Shown here: positions 1 through 10,258 of the stretch, piece after piece
How the letters are laid out: each line of letters opens with the position of its first letter
Numbering within the stretch: position 1 is the first letter of the stretch
Source of the DNA: Heterobilharzia americana
Taxonomy: Eukaryota; Platyhelminthes; Trematoda; Strigeidida; Schistosomatidae
NCBI GenBank assembly: GCA_944470555.2
Contig: OX104134.1
Span: 100,930,701-100,994,700 of the forward strand
Length of the DNA: 64,000 bases
Reading direction: 5' to 3'
The notes under the pieces: generated by a model
Database searches by the model: none
Told to the model about the DNA's origin: nothing
Seen by the model: only the letters and a program-made list of their open reading frames with translations
Made by a program: the position numbers and the translations under genes

Positions 1-101
1 GTCTAAGTGGGACGTCGTATTGCTGGCTGGACAGGAGTAAGATGTTCCCCTCGGATGACTAGCGCTAGTAACTTGATGCTGCCTCCCATACGGGAAGTGG
101 G

Positions 102-113
102 TTGGTTAGAAAA
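102..113. repeat. Target-site duplication, left copy, of RTE-A copy 1
   Basis: The 12-base word TTGGTTAGAAAA at 102-113 recurs exactly at 3397-3408. It lies immediately outside the AAT-type tail of the element on one side and the element's 5' end on the other. This is the footprint of target-primed reverse transcription and fixes both boundaries of the insertion. Confidence 0.9.
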
Positions 114-3100
114 TTATTATTATTAGTCCCTTGGGTTCCTAATGGAAAATAGGGCTTCAGTAGCACGTCTCCATTCTACCCTTTTCTCTGAAATCTTTTG
201 AACCTGGCTCCACGACAGCCCACAAGCTCGCATTTCCTCCTCACACGATCTCCTCCATGTCACCCTCCAACGTCCAACTCGTCGCTTCCCATCTGGGTTC
301 CACTCGAGGGCCTGACTCGTGATGTCCCCAGTAGGCCTTCTCAGTGCATGCCCAATCCATCTCCACTTCCTCCTGCATATTTGTTGCGTGATAGGTTCGT
401 AGTTGGCTCGTTCCCAGAGCTCCTTGTTGCTTATTCTTTCTGGCCATCTGATCTTCAGTAACGAGCCAGCGTAGGCAGTTGTTGGTGAATGTCTGCAGTT
501 TATTGGAAATCCCTTTCGTAACGCGCCGAGTCTCTGAACCATACAGGAGCACTGACTTGACGTTGGTGTTGAAAATCCGGATCTTGTTCCACACGCTGAG
601 TGCAGAAGATCTCCACACTGGTTTCAGGCTAATGAAGGCCTGTCTTGCTTTTCCGATTCTGACTTTGACATCCTCGTCTGTGCTGCCTGTAGTTGAAACA
701 GTGCTTCCTAGATAAGTGAAGGAGGTTACTTCCTTTAAGTTTCTCCCGTTGATGGTGACTGGAGTTTGTTGTTGTTGTTGAAGTTGTTGGTACGGTATCT
801 TCATCACCTCTGTCTTCCCTATATTCACTTGAAGTCCCGTCTTCGATGCCCTGCCTCACCTCTTCTGTCAACTTGTTAGTAATCGCCTGTAGATCTTCAA
901 GTTTGTGCGACATCAGGCACAAGTCATCGGCGAAATCTAGGTTCTTTCCCGCGGCCCCTCTTCTCGCTCCCCACTGTTTGCTGCATGATCCAGTCCACCA
1001 CAGTCAGGAAGATCATGGGTGATAGTAAGTGGCAGCCTTGTTTCACTCCTGTCTTCACTTCAAAAGCATCACTAAGCTTCCCATTGTGAATTACTTGGCT
1101 GGCATGTGGCGTCTTCATATAGTTGTTGAATGAGGCGGATAAAGGTTTGTGGTATTCCGTAGTATTGAAGCAGTTTCCAAATTACTTCTCGGTCGACGCT
1201 GTCAAAGGCCTTCTCGAAGTCGATAAAGTTGAGGTAGAGAGCTGATTGCCATTCTATGCTCTGTTCTATGATGATGCGTAGTGTAGCGTTGCAATTTGGT
1301 CTGCACATGATTTGTACTTCATGAACCCAGCCTGTTCGGGTCGTAGTTTTGAGTCCAGTGCATCTTTAAGCCTCTCCAGGATGATGCGGCTTAATATTTT
1401 GCTTGCTTTGGGTGGACAGGAGTGTGATTCCGCGCCAGTTCTTGCAAACACTGAGGTCCCTCTTCTTCGGGAGTTTGACAAGGTAACCCTTCTTCCAATC
1501 ACTAGCCAGGTACCTTCCCTTCCTTCCACACCTTCTGCAATAGTGGTGTGAGCATGTCGGCTGTTGTCTCTGCGTCTGTTCTCAGTGCTTCTGGCGGGAT
1601 CCCTTCTGGTCCTGCTGCTTTCCCACATTTCAGTAGCTTTATGGCGTTCAGGACTTCCATTTTTGTTGGATGATTTATGTTCACTTGTAGTTCGGCGGCT
1701 GCAGGCGGTATTTCTGGACGAAGTGCAGGTGGTGGTCGATTCAACAGCTTCTTGAAGTGGTCAGCCCATTGTTTCCTCTGTTTCTCTTCTTTCGTAATTA
1801 AATTTCCGTCATCATCTTTTATTGGTTTCATCTGTGTTGATCTCTTCCCAGATAGTAACCTGGTTATTTGATACAATATTGTCACGTCTCTGTCTCTCCT
1901 ACCTGCAGCCTGTTCTGCTTCATTTGCCAGCGTGTCGCAGAAGTGTCTTTTGTCTTTTCGTGCATTCTTCTTCACTTCTTTGTCCAGTGTAGTGTTTTAT
2001 ACATTGTACTCAGTTCCTCTTGTCGTTGAGCACCCTTGCACTGGTTTGTCTTCTGCTTCACCATCTTCCTCTCCCTGCTCTATCAGCTTCCATGTGTCCA
2101 TCGAGACCCACTCCTTGTCTTCTTTCTTCTTCCTTCCTAATACGGCTGTGCAGATTTCTTTCCACATCTCTTCCAAAGACTTCCAGTGTTCTTCCACACA
2201 GGTTTCTTCAGGGATGTTCCTCGATATCTCCCATTTTGTCTTGATGGCTGCCGTGAAGATCTCCTTTGTAGTTTCATCCTTCAGTTTCCGAGTGTTGTAC
2301 TTGAACTGTGATCTGTCGTCACCAGCTTCCTTGAAGGCTTTTAACTTGATTTGGAAGGTTCCTTGCACTAGATAGTGGTATGAACCTACATCTGCTCCTC
2401 TTCTTGACCTTGTGTCAAGTAGACTGCGTCTCCACTTTCTTGAGATTGAGATAAAGTCGATCTGATTTTTAGTGTGTCCTGGTGTCTGGTGAAATCCATG
2501 TTGCTTTGTGGATACCCTTGTGCTTGAACACAGTGCCTGACTGCAATCACCAAATCGTTGAATGCACAGAATTCTGCAAACAATTCTCCATTCTCGTTCA
2601 TCACCTCACCGAGCGCTTCTCGACTCATGGTTAGTTCTCTTCCTGTGTTGTCCCCTCCCAGTTTGGCATTCATGTCACCCTGCCCATTAGAATGAGTTTT
2701 GATATCGCCAACTGACGTCTTGTCCAGTGTTGATTGAAGTTGTCTGTAGAATTCCTCCTTTTTCTCTTGCTCTGCATTATTTGTAGGTGCATAGGGTAGC
2801 ATTGTATGATTGTGACCTTCCTTCCTTTTGAGTTGAATCTTGCTGTCATTATCCTGCAGGAGGAGATTGGTTCCCACTGCATGAGGACCTTCGATGCTCT
2901 TGGGGACATCATGATAGCCACTGGAAAACTCAGTGTGTTCGTGGTTGTCATCTGGGTGACAGTATCGGAGTAGATTATTGACTCTCCTCTCCAGTTGACA
3001 GTTTGGAGAGTCCACTCCCATTCCATCTGCTTTAGCAAATCCCAAGTACTTCAATGCGATACCTCCTCATCTCTTTTGCAATCTGGCCTGCCTTGCTGGG

Positions 3101-3396
3101 TTCAAACATCGTGCGGACATCCCACGTCCCCGCGTTTACTTTTGCTTTCATCGAGAGAAGACACATCGGCCAATTGGCTTTCCGAAGGCTTTCACCAACT
3201 GACGTCATTTCTCCTCTCCGATTCCAGTGAGGAATAATTTTGTTATTATTTCTTATATTTCGTTTGTGCTCTGAAGTTTCTTCAGCGACCGGATTGGTTT
3301 TACGTGGTAGGGTTGCTAGCCGTATGCCCAACCTTCCCTCTTTACCCGGGCTTAGGACCGGCTAGTAACTAGTGTATTACTTGACCAGGCGAGGTT
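114..3396 (-). mobile_element. Full-length RTE-type non-LTR retrotransposon, family A, copy 1
   Basis: A 3.28-kb element on the minus strand with its 5' end at 3396. It ends in a short (TAA)n tail at about 114-125, as RTE-clade elements often do. It is bounded by a perfect 12-bp target-site duplication and is almost identical in inverted orientation to 22481-25770. It carries an apurinic-type endonuclease region followed by reverse transcriptase and the conserved RTE C-terminal region. Its single ORF is broken by a stop codon and several frame changes, so this copy cannot encode a working protein. The family assignment rests on motif order, tail and size; I cannot give a published family name. 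Confidence 0.92.
123..3331 (-). pseudogene. Broken endonuclease/reverse transcriptase ORF of RTE-A copy 1
   Basis: Read on the minus strand, the pieces appear in the usual order. The endonuclease N-terminus (GTWDVRTMFEP) ends at an in-frame TAA at 3032-3034, exactly where related proteins have Glu after GIC. The rest of the endonuclease lies at about 2386-3054, including GDMNAKLGGDN-type residues. Next come the linker at 1997-2368, reverse transcriptase segments at 1072-1975 (AAGPEGIPPEAL, FEKAFDSVDREV, GVKQGC then LLSP) and FADDLCLM near 925-950. The C-terminal region runs to 123-828 (VLLYGSE, KWRWIGHALRRP, SWSQVQKI). At least four changes of reading frame separate the pieces. The same breaks occur in the copy at 22.5-25.8 kb. 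One extra base in an A-run near 2467 is private to this copy. Confidence 0.88.
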
Positions 3397-3408
3397 TTGG
3401 TTAGAAAA
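3397..3408. repeat. Target-site duplication, right copy, of RTE-A copy 1
   Basis: Exact repeat of the 12 bases at 102-113, adjoining the element's 5' end. Removing the element and one copy joins position 113 to 3409 without other loss. Confidence 0.9.
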
Positions 3409-3749
3409 GCTTGACTTCAAAATGGCACACCCTCTACCCATGGCATTCCGACACTGGCACCATGAGTTCATAGTCGCATTTAAAAGTACCAAACCAAAAT
3501 CTTAGGCTTGCATAAAGACCATGTGTGACCGACACTAAGTAGATGTCCCTTGGACCCTGCGGTCATGCACCAGCTTTTCCTCTTCAAGTACCTCAATAAG
3601 AGGTAGCTCTTCATGGTGTGGGGAGCCAAGGAGTTTCATCAACCTTCATAACTTTGTCAGGAATCAAGGTCCCTCAGATCATTGTCGACCTACCACATCC
3701 ATATCTTACAATCTTCCTTTACATATCTCGATAGATAATCCTACATCTC

Positions 3750-6600
3750 CCTAATTTCCTCCAGCTCTCAACAACGAACTGAGTTCACAGAATAGCATCC
3801 CTAGTCTTTTTAAACTACGCTCCAAACTATACATTGGAGCTATCAATGTCCTCACCCTATCAAACCTGCCAAAAGACCTCATTAGCCAAAACTCTAGCAA
3901 CTCAGGCCATGGGTGTGTGTTGTATTTGTGGGACATGCATACAGTACCCAAGTGCGTTTTTTCATTTAACCTCCCACGGCCAGTATGCTGAATCCATTAA
4001 CTTAACACTTCGAGTCTCTGGTGATTCGATAGCCAATCTTCGCAGTCTTGCAGGTGTAGCTTTGAGTGCTACGGCAGAAAGATCGCCACTCGACTGGATC
4101 CCAGCTGACAGTCACCTGTGCGCTGCCCAAATAAACAGCACAGTGAGGACCAAAAAGAATAGCGAAACTCGCCGTCATCTCTTTGCAGTCTCCACTCACG
4201 CACCCATCGACTGCAGTTCAGAAGTGAAGGATGAGTTCTACCAAGAACTGTTTAGCCTCCTTCTGAAAGCCAAGCGCTCACTCATGGTAGCTTTTGCAGG
4301 TGATTTCAATGCACACGTAGGTAGACTGCCAGGTAGAAAGGCACCTGGATGGCATCTTCGGGATCCCGGCTGAACGAACGGATAACGATGGTCGCCTACA
4401 AAACTGTGCTCAGATAACCATCTATTCCTAGCTAGCACAATCTTCAGACATAAAGAAAGACATTGTCTAACCTGGCGTCCACAGAGCTCAACTCAGCGAT
4501 GGATACGGATAGATCACATTGGTATGTCATAACTGGAGAAGGTCGATGGAAGACTACCGCTCCTTCTGAACCGTGTTTGGATTCAGATCACGCGTTGCTT
4601 GCACCGCGTATGTCTGCATTTCAATGGACGTAGAAAAACTTTCGCAACGAGACCATTACGAGTGCAGCTCGACAATAAGAGCACTAAGGTTACTTTCAGC
4701 GAGAAACCAGCTAAACAGTTATCGCACCAGAAAATCACTCCTCTAGAAGGAGCTTGGTGCCATCATGTCTGCTGTAAAAACAGCATTATGTACTTTTGCT
4801 GACTCGTAGAGAGTGGTTAGAAAGGGCCAATGGATCTCAGCAGCTTCTGGATTAGTGGATGCACCTTAACCGAATCCTGGAGGCCCCGAGCACAATAAAG
4901 AGCAGAAGTAACTCAAATGTGGACTGATAAAAAGTCCACGCAAATACCACGAACAGTAGTGGAAAGCGAAAGCTAAAAAGATGCAAAAGACAGTGGCGAT
5001 AGGTAACTGTTAGCTTATCTAGACGTATTTAAGAATTTGGGGCAGGGATTGGTGAGACGGTAGAGAAGTATCCTACATCTGATTACACGGCTCAGACCAG
5101 CAGTCAGAGACTTCATTGACTGGTGCCACGTCTTGATCTGGCATCCCTAAACCTTCCTCTTCCGGTGAGATAGGTGGTGCCTCAGCGTGCACAGTGAATG
5201 CCAAGCAATCTCAGCAGACTGAGATTCACAACCTTACCAACTGAACTTGCCTGTCTTGTCTAGTACCCTTCGTCTGACCTCAACGTTGCTCGCACGTTGG
5301 ATCCTCTTGTGATAATCATAAAGGAATCAGACTGCCGGACATAGTGTCTAAGATTCTGTAATCATTAAACGCCTGAGTGAAGCTCGAGAACAGAAAACCC
5401 CAAAAAATAGGTAGAGTTTAGGCCTAGCTGTGCGTCTACCTACCAGATATTCACACCATTAGTTACTGGGACATAGATATGCTTACTGTCGTCCAGTACT
5501 GGCAGTACTTCCTAGCCTGAAGTTGGCATTCGACTCTGTCGATCGAGGGGTCTTGTAACAGTTTCTCTCACAGGAAAGGTATCGAGTAAGTACATCACTC
5601 TGTCGAAGGCTCTTTACTCAAATATCCGTGTGTGCTAGTGCGTATGTTGTCAGGTGAGTTGCGTACATCGAGTAGTGTCCGTAAATAATGCTCACCCTCT
5701 GCATCCCTATTAGATTTTATAATAAAGTTCCCGTGGAGGTCTCCCTCTCATCTGAGCTCATAGGGATTGATATAATCACAGGAGACTCCTTGGTAGATCT
5801 AGATCTGGTGGATGATACACCCCAATCCTGACAAGATAGTGATTTGGACACAGTGAATTGCGACTCAGGATGCTTTCCTCGCCACCCTAATACAAACTGC
5901 TACTTCACCAGTGCCCAGCTAGCAAGAAGAAATGAAGCGGTTGAGTACGTCTACACTTCAGTTAACTGGGAAGTAAGACCAGCTCTTGTGGGTCAGTGGC
6001 TGACTAAATCTCTGCACGGATGCGGAATGCTTGACTAGCTTTCGCTAACTTACACCATATACGGTGCCGTCACGATACCTGATTGTTTATTAAGGATTGA
6101 GTACAGCGTTGGAGTTCGCTCTATTTTTATGTATGGCTGTGAAACATGGCCAGTGAAGGCAGAGGACATGAAAAGGCTTCAGGTGTTTGACTGCCATCAC
6201 CTCCGTAAGATATGCCGCGTGTCATCACTTCAGTAAAGTGGAAGTTGGACGTAAGGTCTTTGGGAGAGAGCCAATCGAGGGAATTTCGAGCCTTCATCAA
6301 CCGAGGTGGCTGGGACGTGTTACACATGACCAATCTTCTGCCCCGTCGCGCAATGTTGAATGAAGTAGGTTCATACCAGAGAAAGGCTCTGGGGTTAAAC
6401 AATAGCACGACATCACTGCATGGAGATTTTGGGTACCGGTCTTGGCCGTGTAGGGTGATGCAGACTAGCCGGTTGAGGTCCGTATTATAATAGAAACCAA
6501 CAGTTAGGAACAATGGATATGGCTCAAAATCGACGTCACAGACGCAAGAGCATTCGTACGTTATCCCGAGTCCAGCATTTTCTCTACTGCTTTTAACCGA
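3750..6600 (+). mobile_element. Old RTE family B relic
   Basis: Plus-strand remnants follow the order of the well-preserved family B copy at 61.4-64 kb. Endonuclease pieces span about 3830-4400, best seen as VKDEFYQELFSLLLKAKRS followed by GDFNAHVGRL. The SDHALL-like block is near 4580 and reverse transcriptase traces lie at 5330-5830. A C-terminal block at 6120-6600 contains YGCETWPVKAEDMKRLQVF-like residues and a MAQNR-like end. Stops and frame changes are everywhere, so it is long dead. A fragment of the same family in the opposite orientation interrupts it at about 5040-5330. The full-length A element at 114-3396 lies just upstream. Confidence 0.75.
5040..5330 (-). mobile_element. Nested, inverted family B C-terminal fragment
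   Basis: On the minus strand this stretch resembles the family B C-terminus (compare SLTVGLSHVGRCR and HRLRWLGHV in the 61.4-61.9 kb copy). It sits inside a plus-strand family B relic, which resumes at about 5330 with the block matching NIVSKILSSIIL. It is either a nested insertion or a local rearrangement. Confidence 0.55.
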
Positions 6601-8100
6601 CTCTGTATTTCTTCATTTCGTTGCTTTCCCGCTTGATGCGGGGATATAAAGCATAGCAACCCGGAACGTTATGCAGTCATTCTTGGTCCTGTTTATGATG
6701 ACGATAGGCACCTTCGCGGTTCGAAATAAACTTATCACCTCATTAGACCACTGGTAAATTCGACTTTGGACACAAGGCTACTATTAATTTTCCCTATTTT
6801 ACCAATCTTTTTCAGACTGACTTTCAATCTAGCCCCTTCATTGGACTCATATTCGTTTTCCCACCCGTTAACTCTATAATTTCCCATATTTGTACTCAGC
6901 AACCTTGTTCACGTTTGCGTAGTAGGCAGTGTGCCACACCTATTATAGTTGGTGAAACGTGTCTGGCCGAACCTCTGTACGTGCAGCGAAGTTCAAACTC
7001 GTGACCGACTTTTGAAAGACCCCCATATCTTAACTCTACACTTATGTAATTACATTGCCCTAAGTGCGTTGCGCAAGCATACTAAATGATTTAGACGAAT
7101 TACACCTTTCGAAACTCAAAAAGTGCAACCAGTTCTTCTAGTCACTCTGGACACTTATAATCAGATGAAACCCTAACTAGGATTTTAGAGTGTTGCTGCA
7201 GAAATGAATGCAGACAGGACACTTTGTCGTAATCGACTTATCTAACTGAGGGATCTGCGGACCAATTCGACACAATTTTTGCGTTCGGAAGAATATTGTT
7301 ACCTATTGGTCGAGACCTGTCCAAGTTGGTATGTCCTGGGCATTTCTGGTCCTCGTATATCCCGGGATCGAGGACAGTATGTGCTCACGTTCTTTACAGG
7401 TTGAATAGACTTGAACATGTCCATCTCCACTTAGTTTTGTCTAACCGATCCTTCCCCGTAAGACAACCAAATGAATTCGCCGCCAGAGGATATTTCGTTC
7501 ATCGGGTAGGCTACAACCACAAAACAACTATACATAGGTACCCTAGTGAGCCAACTATTCATAACTCTACACAGCCTACCTAGTGAGAAACGAGTTTCAG
7601 TTAGTGTTGGAATATCCAGCAGAGGCTGTCTCCCCGCCTTTCCCAGTTTCCGTTGTCTATACTAAGAATGTCGATTTTGGCAACCCCTGACGTAAACGTT
7701 TATCTACTTCTAAACATACGCATATATCGAAGCGAACTGGGTTAGCAAATGCATTAAGGGAAATTTCCAGTTTTTTCATCTTCCTAAGTGGTGGTAAGTG
7801 ATCGGTCAATTACCCTTTCGTACGACCTAACAGTTTAATGTTACTCAGCTGAACAAGTCATAAGTTTTCTAATCAAGTACTGTCATAAAAACCATGGCGG
7901 CTAATGAACCTACAAGTGGTGACACGTTGTTCCAACTTACTACCTTTGTAATAATTTCTGTATGGACATTCAAAGCTGTACATGACTCCAAAACAATTAC
8001 AATAACCAGATTAAGAATGGACAAGGCGATCAGATATTCACTTAAATCCAAGATAAGATAACTTAGAAGACGCTTGTAGACCAGACAATTTATCCGTCAT
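6601..8100. other. Intergenic stretch, nothing recognised
   Basis: No ORF with recognisable similarity, RNA gene or repeat is visible between the family B relic and the 3' end of RPL8. It should contain the 3' untranslated region and poly(A) site of RPL8, but I see no clear AATAAA on the minus strand close to the stop codon. Confidence 0.4.
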
Positions 8101-8265
8101 TTATTCTTTGTCAGACTTAGAAACAATAGTGCGAGTACCACGAATACGTCCTGTTCGTCTAGCAGCAATCAGACCAACCTTTCTACCATGCGATGCATCA
8201 CGTCGGATAGTAGATGGTTTACCAATGTGTTGATGATTACCACCACCATGAGGATGCTCGACAGG
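8101..8265 (-). CDS. RPL8: RPL8 coding exon 3 (C-terminus)
   Basis: Encodes [17 protein letters not shown] through [16 protein letters not shown] and stop TAA at 8101-8103. The acceptor CTAACAG ends at 8266. It is separated from exon 2 by a 1.3-kb intron (8266-9570) in which nothing else was recognised. Confidence 0.94.
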   Translation of the reverse strand, partial: PVEHPHGGGNHQHIGKPSTIRRDASHGRKVGLIAARRTGRIRGTRTIVSKSDKE

Positions 8266-10222
8266 CTGTTAGTGAAAAAAACACAAAGGATTCGTGAAAG
8301 TGATTTGCAAAGAGAAAAGGATTATCGTTTGCGGGAAATATATCAAACAAGGGTGGCAAGTCGTCAACTCCAAATACGAAAGTGGCAAGCAACTGCACAC
8401 CTGTTATGACAAACACTTCCACAGACCTTTCTTTAGAGAAAAGGTAACTTTGATCAAGGTATTTCGAAATACCGTACCGCAACAACCACTTTTGAAAACG
8501 TTTTCAGAATGCAAACGTTTTATGACGTTCAAATATTCCAATAGGTGAAAGAATGGTGGGTACAGTACTTTCGTTCTTACTTACCTGTAGCTCTAATCTT
8601 AACAGGAAGCCTGACGAGAGCCTAAAAGCTAGTTGATGGATTTTAGGGGTCGTGCACGCATGACTAACTGCGTTTATAAGCTGATTCTCCACGTGAGTTA
8701 AAAAAATACTTGAGCGGGTAAGCAGTAGTATGTCATACAATGGGAATTAAGTATGCGGATATAAACTTGGTCAGTAAGTAACTTGCTGATTAGTGCTAAG
8801 CTGTGTTTACAGAATGAAATGAAAATTCATGTAAGCTATGCATCCAATAATCCGGTTACGTAAGGAAGTAATAATCAATGCAACGCTACATGAATAAGCG
8901 TTACACCGAAGCAAAAGAGATATCTTTATAACGCACTGAAGTGGACAAGACTTGACATGCCAGGGCTAGACATATACGGGAAACATTCTCAACAAGAACA
9001 ACCTAACAGTTATCATCTTTCGATCTACTGGCACGTTATAACAGCAGACGCTAACCACTACCTATCGTTGGATGTACCTGAAAAGCTTAAAATGACCAGT
9101 AAATTAACCAGTTTATTAACAAGGAGTGCGCTGCTGCAGTGTGATTACACACTGTTCATACGGTTGGACACAGGAAACACTGCCTTCCAATGAATATGGA
9201 AGCGCTCTCTTTAGTTAAGAAGATACTATTATAACGGAGTTTAATCGGTATCAGCATGATGTACACCCGCTTAACTAATTATATTTCTTTAAAGCATAGT
9301 TCCGCTGAACATGGCATCAGTAGGCTGGACGCTCAAGAACGAACTTTAATTAGACAGTTAGTACGTGACAAGAGAACGATACAAAAGACAAGTGACTGAA
9401 TAACATTCTTAAAGATTCTCACCTCGTGTATTCCTAACAAATCCGGGAAACACAAGAACTACTAAAACAGCTAATGTAATATCACGCATCTAATCTAGTT
9501 ACTGGTTATCGAGTCAACGTTGGTATTCCATTGAGTTGCAAAATAATACACTTGGAAAAGAACTACTTACATTCATAGCCACACCCCTGACTCGAGGCCA
9601 GCAATGCCTTTTAGCTTTGTACTTGTGATAAGCACGACCAGCTTTCAAAATTGGTTTGTCTACCCGACCACCACCAGCCACAAGGCCAACCATAGCACGA
9701 CAAGCGGAAGGCAAAACCTTCTTAGCACCTGAAGGAAGTTTTACTCGGGTGCGCTTCGTGTCAGCGTTATGAGCAACAAACCGTAGCGTAGTTACCACTT
9801 GCACGAGCAAGCCGTCCGCGGTCACCACACTTTTCTTCGAGGTTACACACCACTGTTCCTTCAGGCATTGAACCAATGGGAAGAATATTTCCAATCTGCA
9901 TACATACATACAGTAGTAATAAAAAACTAACCTGTAGTTTAGCCTTCTTACCACAGTAGACAAACTGACCAGTGTGCAAGCCTTCAGCTGCGATGAAGGT
10001 TTGCTTAATTAGTTTGTAGGAATAAACATCTCTGAAGGCGACTTTTGCTAGAGGAGCACCTCTACCGGGGTCGTGTATTATTTCTCTAACGACACCCCTT
10101 ATATATCCATGACGCTCAGCAAAGTCTACTGGACGCAGTCTTGCAGCTCCCTTACGATGTTTCGTATGAGCTTTAAAGATACCTCCCGCACCTTTACGCT
10201 GACTTCGGATAACCCTACCCAT
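8101..10222 (-). CDS. RPL8: 60S ribosomal protein L8 (uL2), three coding exons, one frameshift
   Basis: Core protein of the large ribosomal subunit that helps form the peptidyl-transferase centre. Coding exons on the minus strand are 10222-9932, 9895-9571 and 8265-8101. They join in phase with GT-AG borders to about 259 residues, against about 257 in animals. The start is chosen at 10222 because it gives the invariant [14 protein letters not shown]; further family blocks are [24 protein letters not shown], [48 protein letters not shown] and [21 protein letters not shown]. The gene ends [16 protein letters not shown]. The LSU-critical [11 protein letters not shown] block is intact in exon 3. 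Exon 2 carries one extra T in a TTT run at 9778-9780, which breaks the frame right after NYATV; downstream similarity resumes at once. Because introns are present this is the true gene, not a processed copy. The extra base may be a sequencing error. Confidence 0.96.
9571..9895 (-). CDS. RPL8: RPL8 coding exon 2, with +1 frameshift
   Basis: Runs from [13 protein letters not shown] to RGVAMN, 325 bases where 324 are expected. The surplus base is in the T-run at 9778-9780 (minus strand), between NYATV and [10 protein letters not shown]. It starts after a 36-nt intron (9896-9931) and ends at the donor AAT/GTAAGT at 9570. Confidence 0.94.
9932..10222 (-). CDS. RPL8: RPL8 coding exon 1
   Basis: Encodes residues 1-97, from MGRVIRS to GKKAKLQ. 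The donor reads CAG followed by GTTAGT at 9931 downward. The acceptor of the upstream leader intron abuts the ATG directly, so translation starts with the first base of this exon. Confidence 0.95.
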
Positions 10223-10258
10223 CTGAAACGAACTATGTGATTGACCTCTGAAACTTAC
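10223..10258 (-). other. 36-nt leader intron of RPL8
   Basis: On the minus strand a GTAAGT donor (10258-10253) and a TTTCAG acceptor (10225-10223) define an intron ending exactly at the base before the start codon. Length is 36 nt, the same as the second RPL8 intron at 9896-9931. Such tiny 5' introns are typical of schistosome genes. The upstream noncoding exon continues from 10259 into the promoter region; its 5' end is not visible. Confidence 0.8.

Noticed and set aside
1932..2375. 147-residue plus-strand open frame
   Set aside because: Shadow of the antisense RTE-A coding sequence; the same shadow appears at 23502-23945 in the inverted copy.
6127..6513. 128-residue minus-strand open frame
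   Set aside because: Antisense to a decayed family B C-terminus; no independent support.
8188..8548. Overlapping plus-strand and minus-strand frames in the RPL8 intron
   Set aside because: They lie within the 1.3-kb intron and overlap RPL8 exon 3 on the other strand; no family resemblance.
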